Shown: positions 36,132 through 44,207 of the stretch, in pieces
Layout: every line of letters starts with the position of its first letter
Position numbering within the stretch: the first letter of the stretch is position 1
Notes under the pieces: model-generated
What the model was told of the DNA's origin: nothing
The model's input: the letters and a program-made list of their open reading frames with translations, nothing else
Databases searched by the model: none
Position numbers and translations under genes: made by a program
NCBI GenBank assembly: GCA_015058625.1
Contig: SVCA01000002.1
Location: 124,001 to 188,000 of the forward strand
Length of the DNA: 64,000 nt
From: Pseudoselenomonas ruminantium
Lineage (GTDB): Bacteria; Bacillota; Negativicutes; Selenomonadales; Selenomonadaceae
Reading direction: 5' to 3'

Positions 36132-37242
36132 ATTTGACGATTTTATTGATGGCGCTGGGAATGCTGAGAAGCGGCAGCTGCTGCTGGACTGCACCGATTT
36201 CAAAGGCGGATTTGGGCATGCCGTAGACGGTGGAAGTTGCCGCATCCTGTCCGATGGTTGGCGAACCCTTCTGCCGCATCTTCAATAGACCTGCGGCGCC
36301 GTCCTTGCCGATGCCCGTGAGGATGATTCCCAGCGCATGACTGCCTGCCACAGCGGCTACGCTGTCAAAGAGCACATCTACCGAAGGGCAGACGCTGTGC
36401 ACCGGCGGCCCGGGCTTGCATTCCAGCATATAGCGTGTTCCCATGCGGGAGATGGTCATGTGCTTGGCACCCGGAGCGATGTAGACATGATTGGGCAGAA
36501 CCACATCACCGCTGACGGCCTCTTTGATGGTCAGTTTGCATTCCGTGTTCAGCCGTTCGGCAAAGAGTCTGGAGAACATGGGCGGAATGTGCTGGACAAC
36601 GACAATGCCGGGAAGCGGCGGTTCCAGCCGGGTGATTACGGCGGACAGAGCTTCTGTCCCTCCTGTGGAAGCGCCCATGGCAATGAGGTCAATTTGTGCG
36701 GCATTGGCGGGCGGTGTAACAAAAGAAGTCATGGCCGTGGGCGCAGGCTTGGGCGATTTGACCACAGGCTGGGAGGCATTCCAGACTTCTTTGGTGACAA
36801 CTGCCCCTCCGCCGATATCCGGAGAAGCCGGGGGCGCGGCAGTGCTGGTTTTTCCGTGCACAACCAGCACCGTGCTGACCATTTTTTCCAGGAACGGCTG
36901 CATGGGCTGCCCGATGGACGGTTTTTTCAAATAATGGGCGGCGCCCAGAACCAGAGCTGTTTTTTGCCCGCTGTCCATTATGCCGTAGGTGATAATGGGA
37001 ATCTGGGGATATTTTTTCACCAGCAGAGGCAGGAACTTCTCCTGTTGTACCAAAAGAGAACTCAAGGCGAAGTTCAGAATGATGACGCCGGGCTTAAAGA
37101 CAGAAATTTTTTCCAGGGCTTCGGCGGGCAGACCAGCGTGCTCGATAAGGCTGCCCGCAGGCAGCCGCTTATTAAGCTCCTGCACCATGGTATTCTGGAA
37201 CATTATGGAGTTGTCGATGACGAAAACTCTCAAGTCCTGCAT
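36130..37242 (-). CDS. cheB: CheB-type protein-glutamate methylesterase with a degenerate receiver domain
   Basis: 370 residues. The N-terminal receiver-like domain (about 1-120) begins LRVFVIDNSIMFQ. The acidic pair is DN rather than DD, and the phospho-acceptor position in GVIILNFALSS is Asn (near 56) instead of Asp; the Lys in AHYLKKPS remains. After a Pro/Ala-rich linker the methylesterase domain has the catalytic Ser in MGASTGGTEAL, His in VVQHIPPMF and Asp in GIGKDGAAGL. It should deamidate or demethylate chemoreceptors but probably not under normal phosphorelay control. ATG 37242 is preferred because TTG 37254 lies in the GGAGGAG ribosome site. Confidence 0.88.
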   Translation of the reverse strand: MQDLRVFVIDNSIMFQNTMVQELNKRLPAGSLIEHAGLPAEALEKISVFKPGVIILNFALSSLLVQQEKFLPLLVKKYPQIPIITYGIMDSGQKTALVLGAAHYLKKPSIGQPMQPFLEKMVSTVLVVHGKTSTAAPPASPDIGGGAVVTKEVWNASQPVVKSPKPAPTAMTSFVTPPANAAQIDLIAMGASTGGTEALSAVITRLEPPLPGIVVVQHIPPMFSRLFAERLNTECKLTIKEAVSGDVVLPNHVYIAPGAKHMTISRMGTRYMLECKPGPPVHSVCPSVDVLFDSVAAVAGSHALGIILTGIGKDGAAGLLKMRQKGSPTIGQDAATSTVYGMPKSAFEIGAVQQQLPLLSIPSAINKIVK

Positions 37243-37373
37243 AAGCTCCTCCAAATTGACCGTTTACCACTATATAACTAATGTTATATTATTACACCAT
37301 TGTACCATAAAATCCTGCCTGTGGGCAGAAGAATAATTTTTCCCTCAACACGAAGTTGTAACTTTCTAACAAA

Positions 37374-37402
37374 TTGACATGTGTCCTGTTTTTTGTTATG
37401 CT
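37374..37402 (+). promoter_or_regulatory. Promoter of the riboswitch-purine permease transcript
   Basis: TTGACA (37374-37379), a 17-nt spacer and TATGCT (37397-37402); the expected start is about 6-7 nt before the riboswitch P1 helix. Confidence 0.75.
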
Positions 37403-37414
37403 TTAACCGTTCAA

Positions 37415-37486
37415 TTCTTGTATAAGCCCGCTGATATGGTGCGGGCGTTTCTACAGGCAACCGTAAATTGTCACAGTCTACAAGAA
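37415..37486 (+). ncRNA. Purine (guanine-type) riboswitch aptamer
   Basis: P1 is TTCTTGTA (37415-37422) with TACAAGAA (37479-37486). P2 is GCCCGC/GCGGGC with the conserved loop TGATATGG. J2/3 is GTTTCTAC, P3 loop CCGTAAAT, and J3/1 AGTCTAC with a C at the guanine-specifying position. P3 is shorter and less regular than usual (GGCAA/TTGTC, then ACAG), so ligand preference should be tested. It lies upstream of a purine permease gene. Confidence 0.85.
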
Positions 37487-37574
37487 AGATGGAGCATGAC
37501 TGATACCAAAAGCAGCTTCTTTTTTCTTGGCGGCAGATGATTTCTTGCCCGGAAAGAGGAGGCTATTATTTTTT

Positions 37575-38906
37575 ATGCAAGCACAAGCAAGTCAGTCTTT
37601 TCTGGAACGCTTCTTTAAGCTTTCGGAAAAGGGAACCACGGTACGTACGGAAGTTATCGCTGGTTTTACTACGTTCATCGCGTTGGCCTATATTATGTTC
37701 GTCAATCCGAACATTTTGGCAGATGCCGGAGTACCCAAGGAGGCGGCAGTGGCTTCCACGATTTGGATTGCGGCGCTGTCCACGATGATGATGGGCGTGT
37801 TCGCCAATTACCCTGTGGCTTTGGCACCGGGAATGGGGCTCAATGCATTTTTTGCTTATTATGTCTGCGGTGTATTGGGACTGCATTGGACGGTGGCCCT
37901 GGGAGCGGTATTTTTCTCCGGCCTGTTGTTTTTGATTCTGACTATCAGCCATGTGCGTCAGGCTATTATCAACGCTGTTCCGCAGAACCTGCGCGTGGCT
38001 ATCGGCGTGGGGATTGGCCTGTTTATCGCCTTTGTCGGCCTGAAGGGCACGGGGCTTATCGTCAGCGACCCGGCAACCTTCATCACGCTGGGCAGCGTGA
38101 CCAAGCCGGAAACGGCGATGTCCTTGTTTGGTCTGGTGCTCACCGGTGCGCTTATGGCGCGTGAGGTACAGGGGGCTATCCTTATCGGCATCATTGCCAC
38201 GACGATTCTGTCCATGATATTGGGTTATTCTCCGGTTCCCCAGAGTTTTGCCGAGATCATCAGCACCAGCCTTCCGCATATGGGCGAAACTTTCGGCAAG
38301 CTGGATATCATGGGGGCTTGGAACTATGGTATTCTTTCCATTATATTCACGTTTACCGTAGTGGAGCTGTTTGATAACATGGGGACGCTTATTGGTCTGA
38401 CGGCTAAGGCCAAACTGGTGAAGAAGGACGGCGAGATTGAAAACCTCGACAAAGCCTTGAATACCGATGCCGTCGGTACGATTTTTTCGGCCATCTTTGG
38501 TACGTCCACGGTAACATCCTACATTGAAAGTGCTGCCGGTATTGCCGCTGGCGGGAAAACCGGACTTACTGCTGTAACGGTATCCATACTGTTCCTCGTG
38601 TCCCTGCTGTTTGCTCCGCTGATTGGTCTGGTGCCGGGCTATGCAACGGCTCCGCCGCTGATTCTCGTTGGCGCCCTGATGATGTCGGAAGTAGGCAAGG
38701 TGAACTTTGCGGACTTTACCGATGGCCTGCCCGCCTTCCTGACGATTATCATGATGCCCCTGACCTCTTCCATTGCCAATGGTTTTGCCTTCGGCTTCAT
38801 CAGCTTTGCCTTCATGAAGACCCTTGCCGGCAAGCCGAAAGAAGTCAGCCCCATCATGTGGCTCGTGAGCCTTGCGTTTATGATCAATCTCTTTATGCGT
38901 TCTTAA
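37575..38906 (+). CDS. Guanine/hypoxanthine permease, AzgA/PbuG-like NCS2 family
   Basis: A 443-residue inner-membrane purine permease with about 13 hydrophobic segments. EVIAGFTTFIALAYIMFVNP, APGMGLNAFFAYYVCG and SAAGIAAGGKTGLTAV are hallmarks of the AzgA-like subgroup. It imports guanine or hypoxanthine by ion symport. ATG 37575 follows GAGGAGG with a somewhat long spacing; an in-frame ATG at 37527 lies too far upstream. The upstream purine riboswitch should repress it when purines are plentiful. Confidence 0.93.
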   Translation: MQAQASQSFLERFFKLSEKGTTVRTEVIAGFTTFIALAYIMFVNPNILADAGVPKEAAVASTIWIAALSTMMMGVFANYPVALAPGMGLNAFFAYYVCGVLGLHWTVALGAVFFSGLLFLILTISHVRQAIINAVPQNLRVAIGVGIGLFIAFVGLKGTGLIVSDPATFITLGSVTKPETAMSLFGLVLTGALMAREVQGAILIGIIATTILSMILGYSPVPQSFAEIISTSLPHMGETFGKLDIMGAWNYGILSIIFTFTVVELFDNMGTLIGLTAKAKLVKKDGEIENLDKALNTDAVGTIFSAIFGTSTVTSYIESAAGIAAGGKTGLTAVTVSILFLVSLLFAPLIGLVPGYATAPPLILVGALMMSEVGKVNFADFTDGLPAFLTIIMMPLTSSIANGFAFGFISFAFMKTLAGKPKEVSPIMWLVSLAFMINLFMRS

Positions 38907-38918
38907 TGGCAGTAACAG

Positions 38919-38949
38919 AGCCCTCCCGGGATTTGCGGGAGGGCTTTTT
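38919..38949 (+). terminator. Intrinsic terminator of the purine permease gene
   Basis: AGCCCTCCCG (38919-38928) pairs with CGGGAGGGCT (38936-38945), followed by TTTTG. Confidence 0.93.
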
Positions 38950-38976
38950 GAGCTTTATGGGTGTTTGTGTTAAAAT
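38948..38976 (+). promoter_or_regulatory. Predicted promoter of hsdR
   Basis: TTGAGC (38948-38953), a 17-nt spacer and TAAAAT (38971-38976). The -35 overlaps the T tract of the previous terminator. Confidence 0.5.
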
Positions 38977-39009
38977 AACATTGAGAAAAATGGTGAAGGG
39001 GCAGTCGGC

Positions 39010-42000
39010 ATGGCGTATTCAAATTTTGATTTCCTGTCAGAAAAATTCCCTGTGCTGGCTCATTTAGGGCGGCTGGCAGAAAAATATGTCTATAGTGATT
39101 CCAATTCCTGTTTGTTCAAGCTGGGGATGATGGGGGAGACCATGGTCAAGCTGATGTTTGACTACGATGGTATTGAACTGCCTCGCGAGGACAAGGCCGT
39201 AAACCGCATCAATAAACTGCGGCGGGAAGATTTGCTGGATGCAGATACGGCGATGCTTTTCCATTCCCTGCGCAAGATACGCAATCAGGCTGGCCATGAA
39301 GGTTACGAATCCGTAAGTGATGCCCGCAATTATTTAGGCATTACCTACAGCTTGTCCGAATGGTTTATGCAGACTTATGGCGATTATCAGTATAAGAATC
39401 GCCCTTTTGTGATACCAACGGAGACACCGGAACCCGTTAAGGAAGATAAAGTGGATGAAGAAGCACTGGAAAAAATCCTCCTGCAGCAGGCTGCGGAAAA
39501 TGCCGCCAAAGCGCCCAAGGTAAACAAGGCTGACCGTCAAAAATATGCCCGCAAGGCCAGCAATCAGCGGTACAAATCCGAAACGGAAACCCGCGTGCTG
39601 ATTGATGAACAGCTACGGCAGGTAGGCTGGGAGGCTGACACGGAGAACTTGCGTTACAGCAAGGGCACAAGACCACAGAAGGGCAAGTGCCTTGCTATAG
39701 CCGAATGGCCTACGGATTCGTCGGGCGGCAAAGGCGGCTTTGCCGATTATGCCTTATTCATCGATTTGCAGCTGGTGGCCATCATCGAAGCCAAGGCTGA
39801 ACATAAAGATGTAGCCGCAGTGATTGACGGCCAATGCAAGGACTATCCCAAGCACATCAAGAATCAGCATAGCGAGTATGTCGTGGGGCAGTGGGGCGAA
39901 TATCAGGTGCCCTTCACCTTTGCCACCAATGGCAAGCCTTATTTGGAGCAGCTGCGCACGAAGTCCGGCATCTGGTTCCTGGATTTGCGGCAGAAAACCA
40001 ATCGTCCCAAGCCGCTGCGGGGATGGTTCAGTCCTTTGGGACTGACGGAGTTATTGGCCCGCGATACAGGCAAGGGCAACGAAAAATTACAGGCTATGCC
40101 TTACGCTGTCCTGCAAGACCCGGATGGCTTAAACCTGCGTGCCTATCAGATTGCGGCGATTCAGGCAGCCGAAAAGGCCGTGCTGGACGGTCGGCAGAAT
40201 ATCCTGCTGGCCATGGCTACGGGCACTGGTAAAACCCGTACTGTGTTGGGCATGATTTACCGCTTCCTCAAGACCAATCGCTTCCAGCGGATTTTGTTCC
40301 TCGTTGACCGCAATTCTCTGGGAATGCAGGCCCATGATGTATTCAAGGATGTGAAGCTGGAAGAGCTTATGTCCCTGAATCAGATTTACAACATCAAGGG
40401 GCTGGATGAAAAACTTATTGACCGGGAGACTCGTGTGCAGGTGGCTACGGTACAGGGCATGATTCAGCGCATTGTCTTTAACGATGACGAACGCAAGCCT
40501 GCCGTATCGGACTATGACCTGATTATCGTCGATGAAGCCCATCGCGGCTATACGCTGGACAAGATGATGGATGAGGAAGAACTGGTCTATCGCGACCAGC
40601 GGGATTACCAGAGCAAGTATCGGGCGGTTATTGAGTATTTCACGGCAGTGAAAATCGCTTTGACCGCAACGCCTGCTCTGCATACCACGCAGATTTTCGG
40701 CGAACCGATTTTTAAGTACACCTATCGGGAAGCCGTGATAGACGGCTTCCTCGTGGATTACGATGCTCCCCATATCATCAAGACCCGTCTGAGTGAAGAG
40801 GGTATTCATTATGGCAAGGGTGACACCGTGGCCATCTATGACCCCGCCACGGGGGAAATCACCAACAGTGAAGCACTGGAAGACGAGCTGGACTTTGATG
40901 TTGAGAGTTTTAACCGGCAGATAATCGTGCCGGACTTTAACCGCAAGGTGCTGGCCGAAATTGCCAAGGATATTGACCCCACGGATGAATTCGGCGGCAA
41001 GACCCTTATCTATGCCGTCAACGATGCCCATGCGGATATGATTGTAGACATCCTGCGGGAAATCTATGCCGATATGGATATTGACCAGGATGCCATTATG
41101 AAAATCACGGGCAGTATCGAAAATGGCAATCAGAAGAAGATACAGGAAGTAATCCGACAGACCCGCAATAACCAGTATCCCAGCATTATTGTGACCGTAG
41201 ACCTGCTGACAACAGGTATTGATATCCCTGCCATTACGCGGCTGGTGTTCCTGCGGCGGGTGAAATCCCGTATTCTCTTTGAGCAGATGCTGGGGCGTGC
41301 CACACGTCTGTGTCCTGCTATTGGCAAAGACCATTTCGAGATTTATGACCCCGTGGGCACATTCGCCAGCTTGGAGAAGTTTAGCACGATGAAACCGGTG
41401 GTCGCGAATCCGGCAGCTACCATCACCAAACTGATTGACACGTTAGTGCCAGAGGCACAGTCAGAGGATAAGTCTGTACTGACGCATCAGATTGACCAGC
41501 TGCTGGCGAAAATCCAGCGCAAAGGCCGCAATCTGACCACCGAGCAGGAGCAGCAGTTCATGGCTATGACCGGGGCAAAATCCTATGCAGATTATGCCCG
41601 CGACTTGGCCGAGCAGGATGATAAAACGGCTCGGGACAGACTGATTAAAGACAGGGCCGCATTCAGTTACTTGGAAAACTATATCCGTCCGGGCAGGCCG
41701 CAGGTGGTATCAGATGCCACAGATGAAGTGACCTATCATGTGCAGGGCTATGGTAACGCCCAACAGCGGCCCGAGGATTATCTGGACGAATTCACGAGCT
41801 ACATCAAAGAACACATCAATGAAGTAGCGGCAATTAATATCATCTGCACCAAACCGGCAGAACTTACGCGGAAAAGTTTGAAGGAATTATCCCTGCAGCT
41901 TGACCGGGAAGGCTATGCCCCGACACAGCTGGATTCTGCGATTACCGCCCTGAATGCGGAAGAAGCCGGTGCCGACATCATCAGCATTATCCGCCGCTAT

Positions 42001-42285
42001 GCCATCGGTGCCCGCCTGATGAATCATCGGGAGAAGGTGGAAAAGGCTGTGAAACGCCTGCGGGCTAACCATAAGTTCACCAAAATGCAGGATACATGGA
42101 TAGAGCTGATGAAAAACTATCTAATCAATGAACCTGTGCTGAACCGTGAAGCCCTGGACGAAGATTTCCGCTTGCGCAAACAGGGCGGCTCTGCCCGTGC
42201 GGACAAACTTTTGCAAGGGCAGCTAAATGGGATTATTGCAGAACTTAATGAATATATGTATGACGACGGAGGAAGAAGCGCGTGA
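39010..42285 (+). CDS. hsdR: Type I restriction enzyme R subunit
   Basis: 1,091 residues. An N-terminal DUF4145-like helical region (about 1-140) is followed by the HSDR_N nuclease with a PD-(D/E)xK core (FADYALFIDLQLVAIIEAKAE; EAK near 260). The SF2 translocase has Walker A ATGTGKT (about 403) and the DEAH box (about 507), then TATPA, LTTGIDIP and QMLGRATR. The C-terminal helical region resembles EcoEI_R_C. The overall layout suggests a type IB (EcoAI/EcoEI-like) system. It cleaves DNA after translocation when HsdS sites are unmethylated. AAGGGG precedes the ATG, and the stop codon overlaps hsdM by 4 nt. Confidence 0.95.
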   Translation: MAYSNFDFLSEKFPVLAHLGRLAEKYVYSDSNSCLFKLGMMGETMVKLMFDYDGIELPREDKAVNRINKLRREDLLDADTAMLFHSLRKIRNQAGHEGYESVSDARNYLGITYSLSEWFMQTYGDYQYKNRPFVIPTETPEPVKEDKVDEEALEKILLQQAAENAAKAPKVNKADRQKYARKASNQRYKSETETRVLIDEQLRQVGWEADTENLRYSKGTRPQKGKCLAIAEWPTDSSGGKGGFADYALFIDLQLVAIIEAKAEHKDVAAVIDGQCKDYPKHIKNQHSEYVVGQWGEYQVPFTFATNGKPYLEQLRTKSGIWFLDLRQKTNRPKPLRGWFSPLGLTELLARDTGKGNEKLQAMPYAVLQDPDGLNLRAYQIAAIQAAEKAVLDGRQNILLAMATGTGKTRTVLGMIYRFLKTNRFQRILFLVDRNSLGMQAHDVFKDVKLEELMSLNQIYNIKGLDEKLIDRETRVQVATVQGMIQRIVFNDDERKPAVSDYDLIIVDEAHRGYTLDKMMDEEELVYRDQRDYQSKYRAVIEYFTAVKIALTATPALHTTQIFGEPIFKYTYREAVIDGFLVDYDAPHIIKTRLSEEGIHYGKGDTVAIYDPATGEITNSEALEDELDFDVESFNRQIIVPDFNRKVLAEIAKDIDPTDEFGGKTLIYAVNDAHADMIVDILREIYADMDIDQDAIMKITGSIENGNQKKIQEVIRQTRNNQYPSIIVTVDLLTTGIDIPAITRLVFLRRVKSRILFEQMLGRATRLCPAIGKDHFEIYDPVGTFASLEKFSTMKPVVANPAATITKLIDTLVPEAQSEDKSVLTHQIDQLLAKIQRKGRNLTTEQEQQFMAMTGAKSYADYARDLAEQDDKTARDRLIKDRAAFSYLENYIRPGRPQVVSDATDEVTYHVQGYGNAQQRPEDYLDEFTSYIKEHINEVAAINIICTKPAELTRKSLKELSLQLDREGYAPTQLDSAITALNAEEAGADIISIIRRYAIGARLMNHREKVEKAVKRLRANHKFTKMQDTWIELMKNYLINEPVLNREALDEDFRLRKQGGSARADKLLQGQLNGIIAELNEYMYDDGGRSA

Positions 42286-43694
42286 CAACTCAGGAGATTG
42301 TAGCCAAATTATGGAAACTTTGTGATGTACTGCGGGATGATGGCATTACCTATCACCAGTATGTAACGGAACTGACCTATATCCTGTTCCTCAAAATGGC
42401 CAAGGAAACAGGGGCGGAGGACAGCATTCCCGCAGGCTATCGCTGGGATGATTTGGCGGCATTAGATGGCATTGAACTCAAAAAGTTTTATCGGGAGCTA
42501 CTGGAATATCTGGGCACGGAATGTCAGGGGCGCATCCGCGAAATCTATAACGGAGCCAGCACCAGCATTGATGAACCAGCCAACCTCAAAAAGCTCATTA
42601 CCAGCATTGATGAGCTGGACTGGTACAGTGCCAGAGAAGAAGGGCTGGGCAATCTCTATGAAGGCCTGCTGGAGAAAAACGCCAACGAGAAAAAATCCGG
42701 TGCAGGGCAGTATTTCACCCCGCGTCCGCTGATTGATGTGATGACAAAACTCGTGAAACCGCAGGCAGGCGAGAAATGCAATGACCCTGCGTGTGGCACC
42801 TTCGGCTTTATGATTGCGGCCTTCCAGTACGTTTATAACCATACCAACAGTTTCATGGATTTGGACGGTGACCAGGCGCAGTTTGAATATGAAAAAGCGT
42901 TCACGGGCTGCGAACTCGTACACGATACGCACCGTCTGGCGCTGATGAATGCCATGCTCCATGAAATCGAAGGCAGAATCATGTTGGGCGATACGCTCTC
43001 ACCGCTGGGGAAAAATCTGGATGGCTATGATGTGGTGCTTACCAACCCGCCTTTTGGGACGAAAAAAGGCGGCGAACGTGCGACCCGCGATGACCTCGAT
43101 GTCCTCACGAGCAACAAACAGCTCAACTTCCTTCAGCACATCTACAAGAGCCTCAAAAAAGATGGCAAAGCGCGGGCGGCGGTAGTCCTGCCGGATAACG
43201 TGCTCTTTGCCGATGGCGATGGCGCAAAAATCCGCGCCAACCTCATGGATAAATGCAACCTGCATACCATCCTGCGCCTGCCCACGGGCATTTTCTATGC
43301 GCAGGGGGTTAAGACCAATGTGCTGTTCTTTACCAGAGGAACGAGCGACAAGGACAATACCAAGGAAGTGTGGTTCTACGACCTGCGCACCAATATGCCG
43401 TCCTTCGGCAAGACCAATCCCTTGAAGCAGGAGCACTTCGCCGACTTTATGAGGGCCTACGAAGCCGAGGATAGAACCAAAGTGGAGGACGAACGCTGGA
43501 GTGTGGTGAGCCGCGCGGAAATTGCCGCTAAAGGCGACAGTCTTGACCTTGGACTCATCAAAGATGACAGCATCGTGGATTACGAAGACCTGCCCGACCC
43601 GCTAACCGCTGCGGAAAATGCCGCAGAAACCTTGGAAGAAGCCGTGGATATGCTGCGGGCGGTGGCCAAGGAGCTGAAACGGCTGGAGGCATAG
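42282..43694 (+). CDS. hsdM: Type I restriction-modification methyltransferase subunit
   Basis: An N6-adenine DNA methyltransferase of 470 residues. The HsdM_N helical domain starts QEIVAKLWKLCDVLRDDG. SAM-binding motif I is NDPACGTFGFMIAA (about 167) and catalytic motif IV is LTNPPFGTK (about 253). The C-terminal end is helical and would contact HsdS. The start is GTG 42282, overlapping the hsdR stop codon (GTGA), so R and M are translationally coupled. Unusually, hsdS does not follow directly: 513 bp of noncoding and repeat DNA intervene. Confidence 0.96.
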   Translation: MTTQEIVAKLWKLCDVLRDDGITYHQYVTELTYILFLKMAKETGAEDSIPAGYRWDDLAALDGIELKKFYRELLEYLGTECQGRIREIYNGASTSIDEPANLKKLITSIDELDWYSAREEGLGNLYEGLLEKNANEKKSGAGQYFTPRPLIDVMTKLVKPQAGEKCNDPACGTFGFMIAAFQYVYNHTNSFMDLDGDQAQFEYEKAFTGCELVHDTHRLALMNAMLHEIEGRIMLGDTLSPLGKNLDGYDVVLTNPPFGTKKGGERATRDDLDVLTSNKQLNFLQHIYKSLKKDGKARAAVVLPDNVLFADGDGAKIRANLMDKCNLHTILRLPTGIFYAQGVKTNVLFFTRGTSDKDNTKEVWFYDLRTNMPSFGKTNPLKQEHFADFMRAYEAEDRTKVEDERWSVVSRAEIAAKGDSLDLGLIKDDSIVDYEDLPDPLTAAENAAETLEEAVDMLRAVAKELKRLEA

Positions 43695-43701
43695 GCTTGG
43701 T

Positions 43702-43730
43702 TTGACAAGGGATATTGTCAATGCTATAAT
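43702..43730 (+). promoter_or_regulatory. Full-consensus promoter after hsdM
   Basis: TTGACA (43702-43707), an exact 17-nt spacer and TATAAT (43725-43730), starting 7 nt after the hsdM stop codon. An inverted repeat TTGACAA...TTGTCAA spans the -35 and spacer like an operator. Confidence 0.85.
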
Positions 43731-43736
43731 CAAAGT

Positions 43737-43814
43737 CAGAACTCGAATGTGCATTTTGATGCCAAAAGAAAAAGCCCCGTTGGCCCGACGAACCAACAAA
43801 AGGGGCTTTTTCTT
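43737..43814 (+). ncRNA. Candidate small RNA between hsdM and hsdS (about 78 nt)
   Basis: Initiation from the promoter at 43702-43730 would give a transcript beginning near 43737 and ending at a strong terminator (43771-43814). The 5' part has a small GCAT/ATGC hairpin. No ribosome site or plausible ORF is contained. It could alternatively be an attenuated hsdS leader. Ends are predicted only. Confidence 0.55.
43771..43814 (+). terminator. Intrinsic terminator between hsdM and hsdS
   Basis: AAAGCCCC (43771-43778) pairs with GGGGCTTT (43802-43809), with an inner GTTGG/CCAAC stem, followed by TTCTTAT. It should stop hsdRM transcripts before hsdS. Confidence 0.88.
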
Positions 43815-43840
43815 ATATTCTTCTGCTGACGGGCAGGGGG

Positions 43841-43878
43841 AAGAAGCAACTGACAATAGAAGGAAAGTTACAAGCGGC
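43841..43878 (+). pseudogene. Duplicated 5' fragment of hsdS
   Basis: 38 nt match the beginning of the hsdS coding sequence (44214-44251) with two mismatches, encoding KKQLTIEGKLQAA and then a stop codon. There is no start codon in this copy. It is a vestige of an earlier hsdS start or of a recombination event. Confidence 0.8.
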
Positions 43879-43897
43879 GTAGGTGCTTAGTTCGAGG

Positions 43898-44103
43898 CGC
43901 GGGCGGCGTGGGGAGACTGTTGCCCGTCCGCTTAGACTTTGGGCTAAACTGCTTTTTGCCTTTTAATGCAGTATCTTGACCAGTCAAAACTCGCTTTGCT
44001 CAAACAGTTGACTGGTCAAGATAGAGCAGAGGCAGGCAAAAAGCAGTTCTTAACGCCCAAAGTCAAACGCTCCCGTGCAACAGCCTCCCCACGCTGCTCC
44101 GCG
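43898..44103 (+). repeat. Long imperfect palindrome between hsdM and hsdS (206 bp)
   Basis: The arms match from the outside in: CGCGGGCGGCGTGGGG with CCCCACGCTGCTCCGCG, GACTGTTGC with GCAACAGCC, GACTTTGGGC with GCCCAAAGTC, CTGCTTTTTGCCT with GGCAAAAAGCAG, and TATCTTGACCAGTCAA with TTGACTGGTCAAGATA. The loop is about 20 nt. Length and architecture resemble the elements near 17 kb, with only weak sequence similarity. Confidence 0.8.
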
Positions 44104-44116
44104 AAGAAAACCAAAA

Positions 44117-44167
44117 GCCTTCCCCTTGGTGAGGGGAAGGTGTCAGCCAAAGGCTGACGGATGAGGT
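44117..44167 (+). repeat. REP-like repeat unit, third copy
   Basis: GCCTTCCCC...GGGGAAGGTG, then the hairpin TCAGCC/GGCTGA, then CGGATGAGGT. It matches each half of the repeat at 4855-4964. Confidence 0.8.
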
Positions 44168-44207
44168 GGAGCGGTAGGTAGTATCAATAAACACGAAAGG
44201 TGCAAGC

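Noticed and set aside
43702..43890. Plus-strand 62-codon frame between hsdM and hsdS
   Set aside because: Its start lies inside the -35/-10 promoter region, there is no ribosome site, and it would read through the terminator hairpin and the hsdS remnant in the wrong frame.
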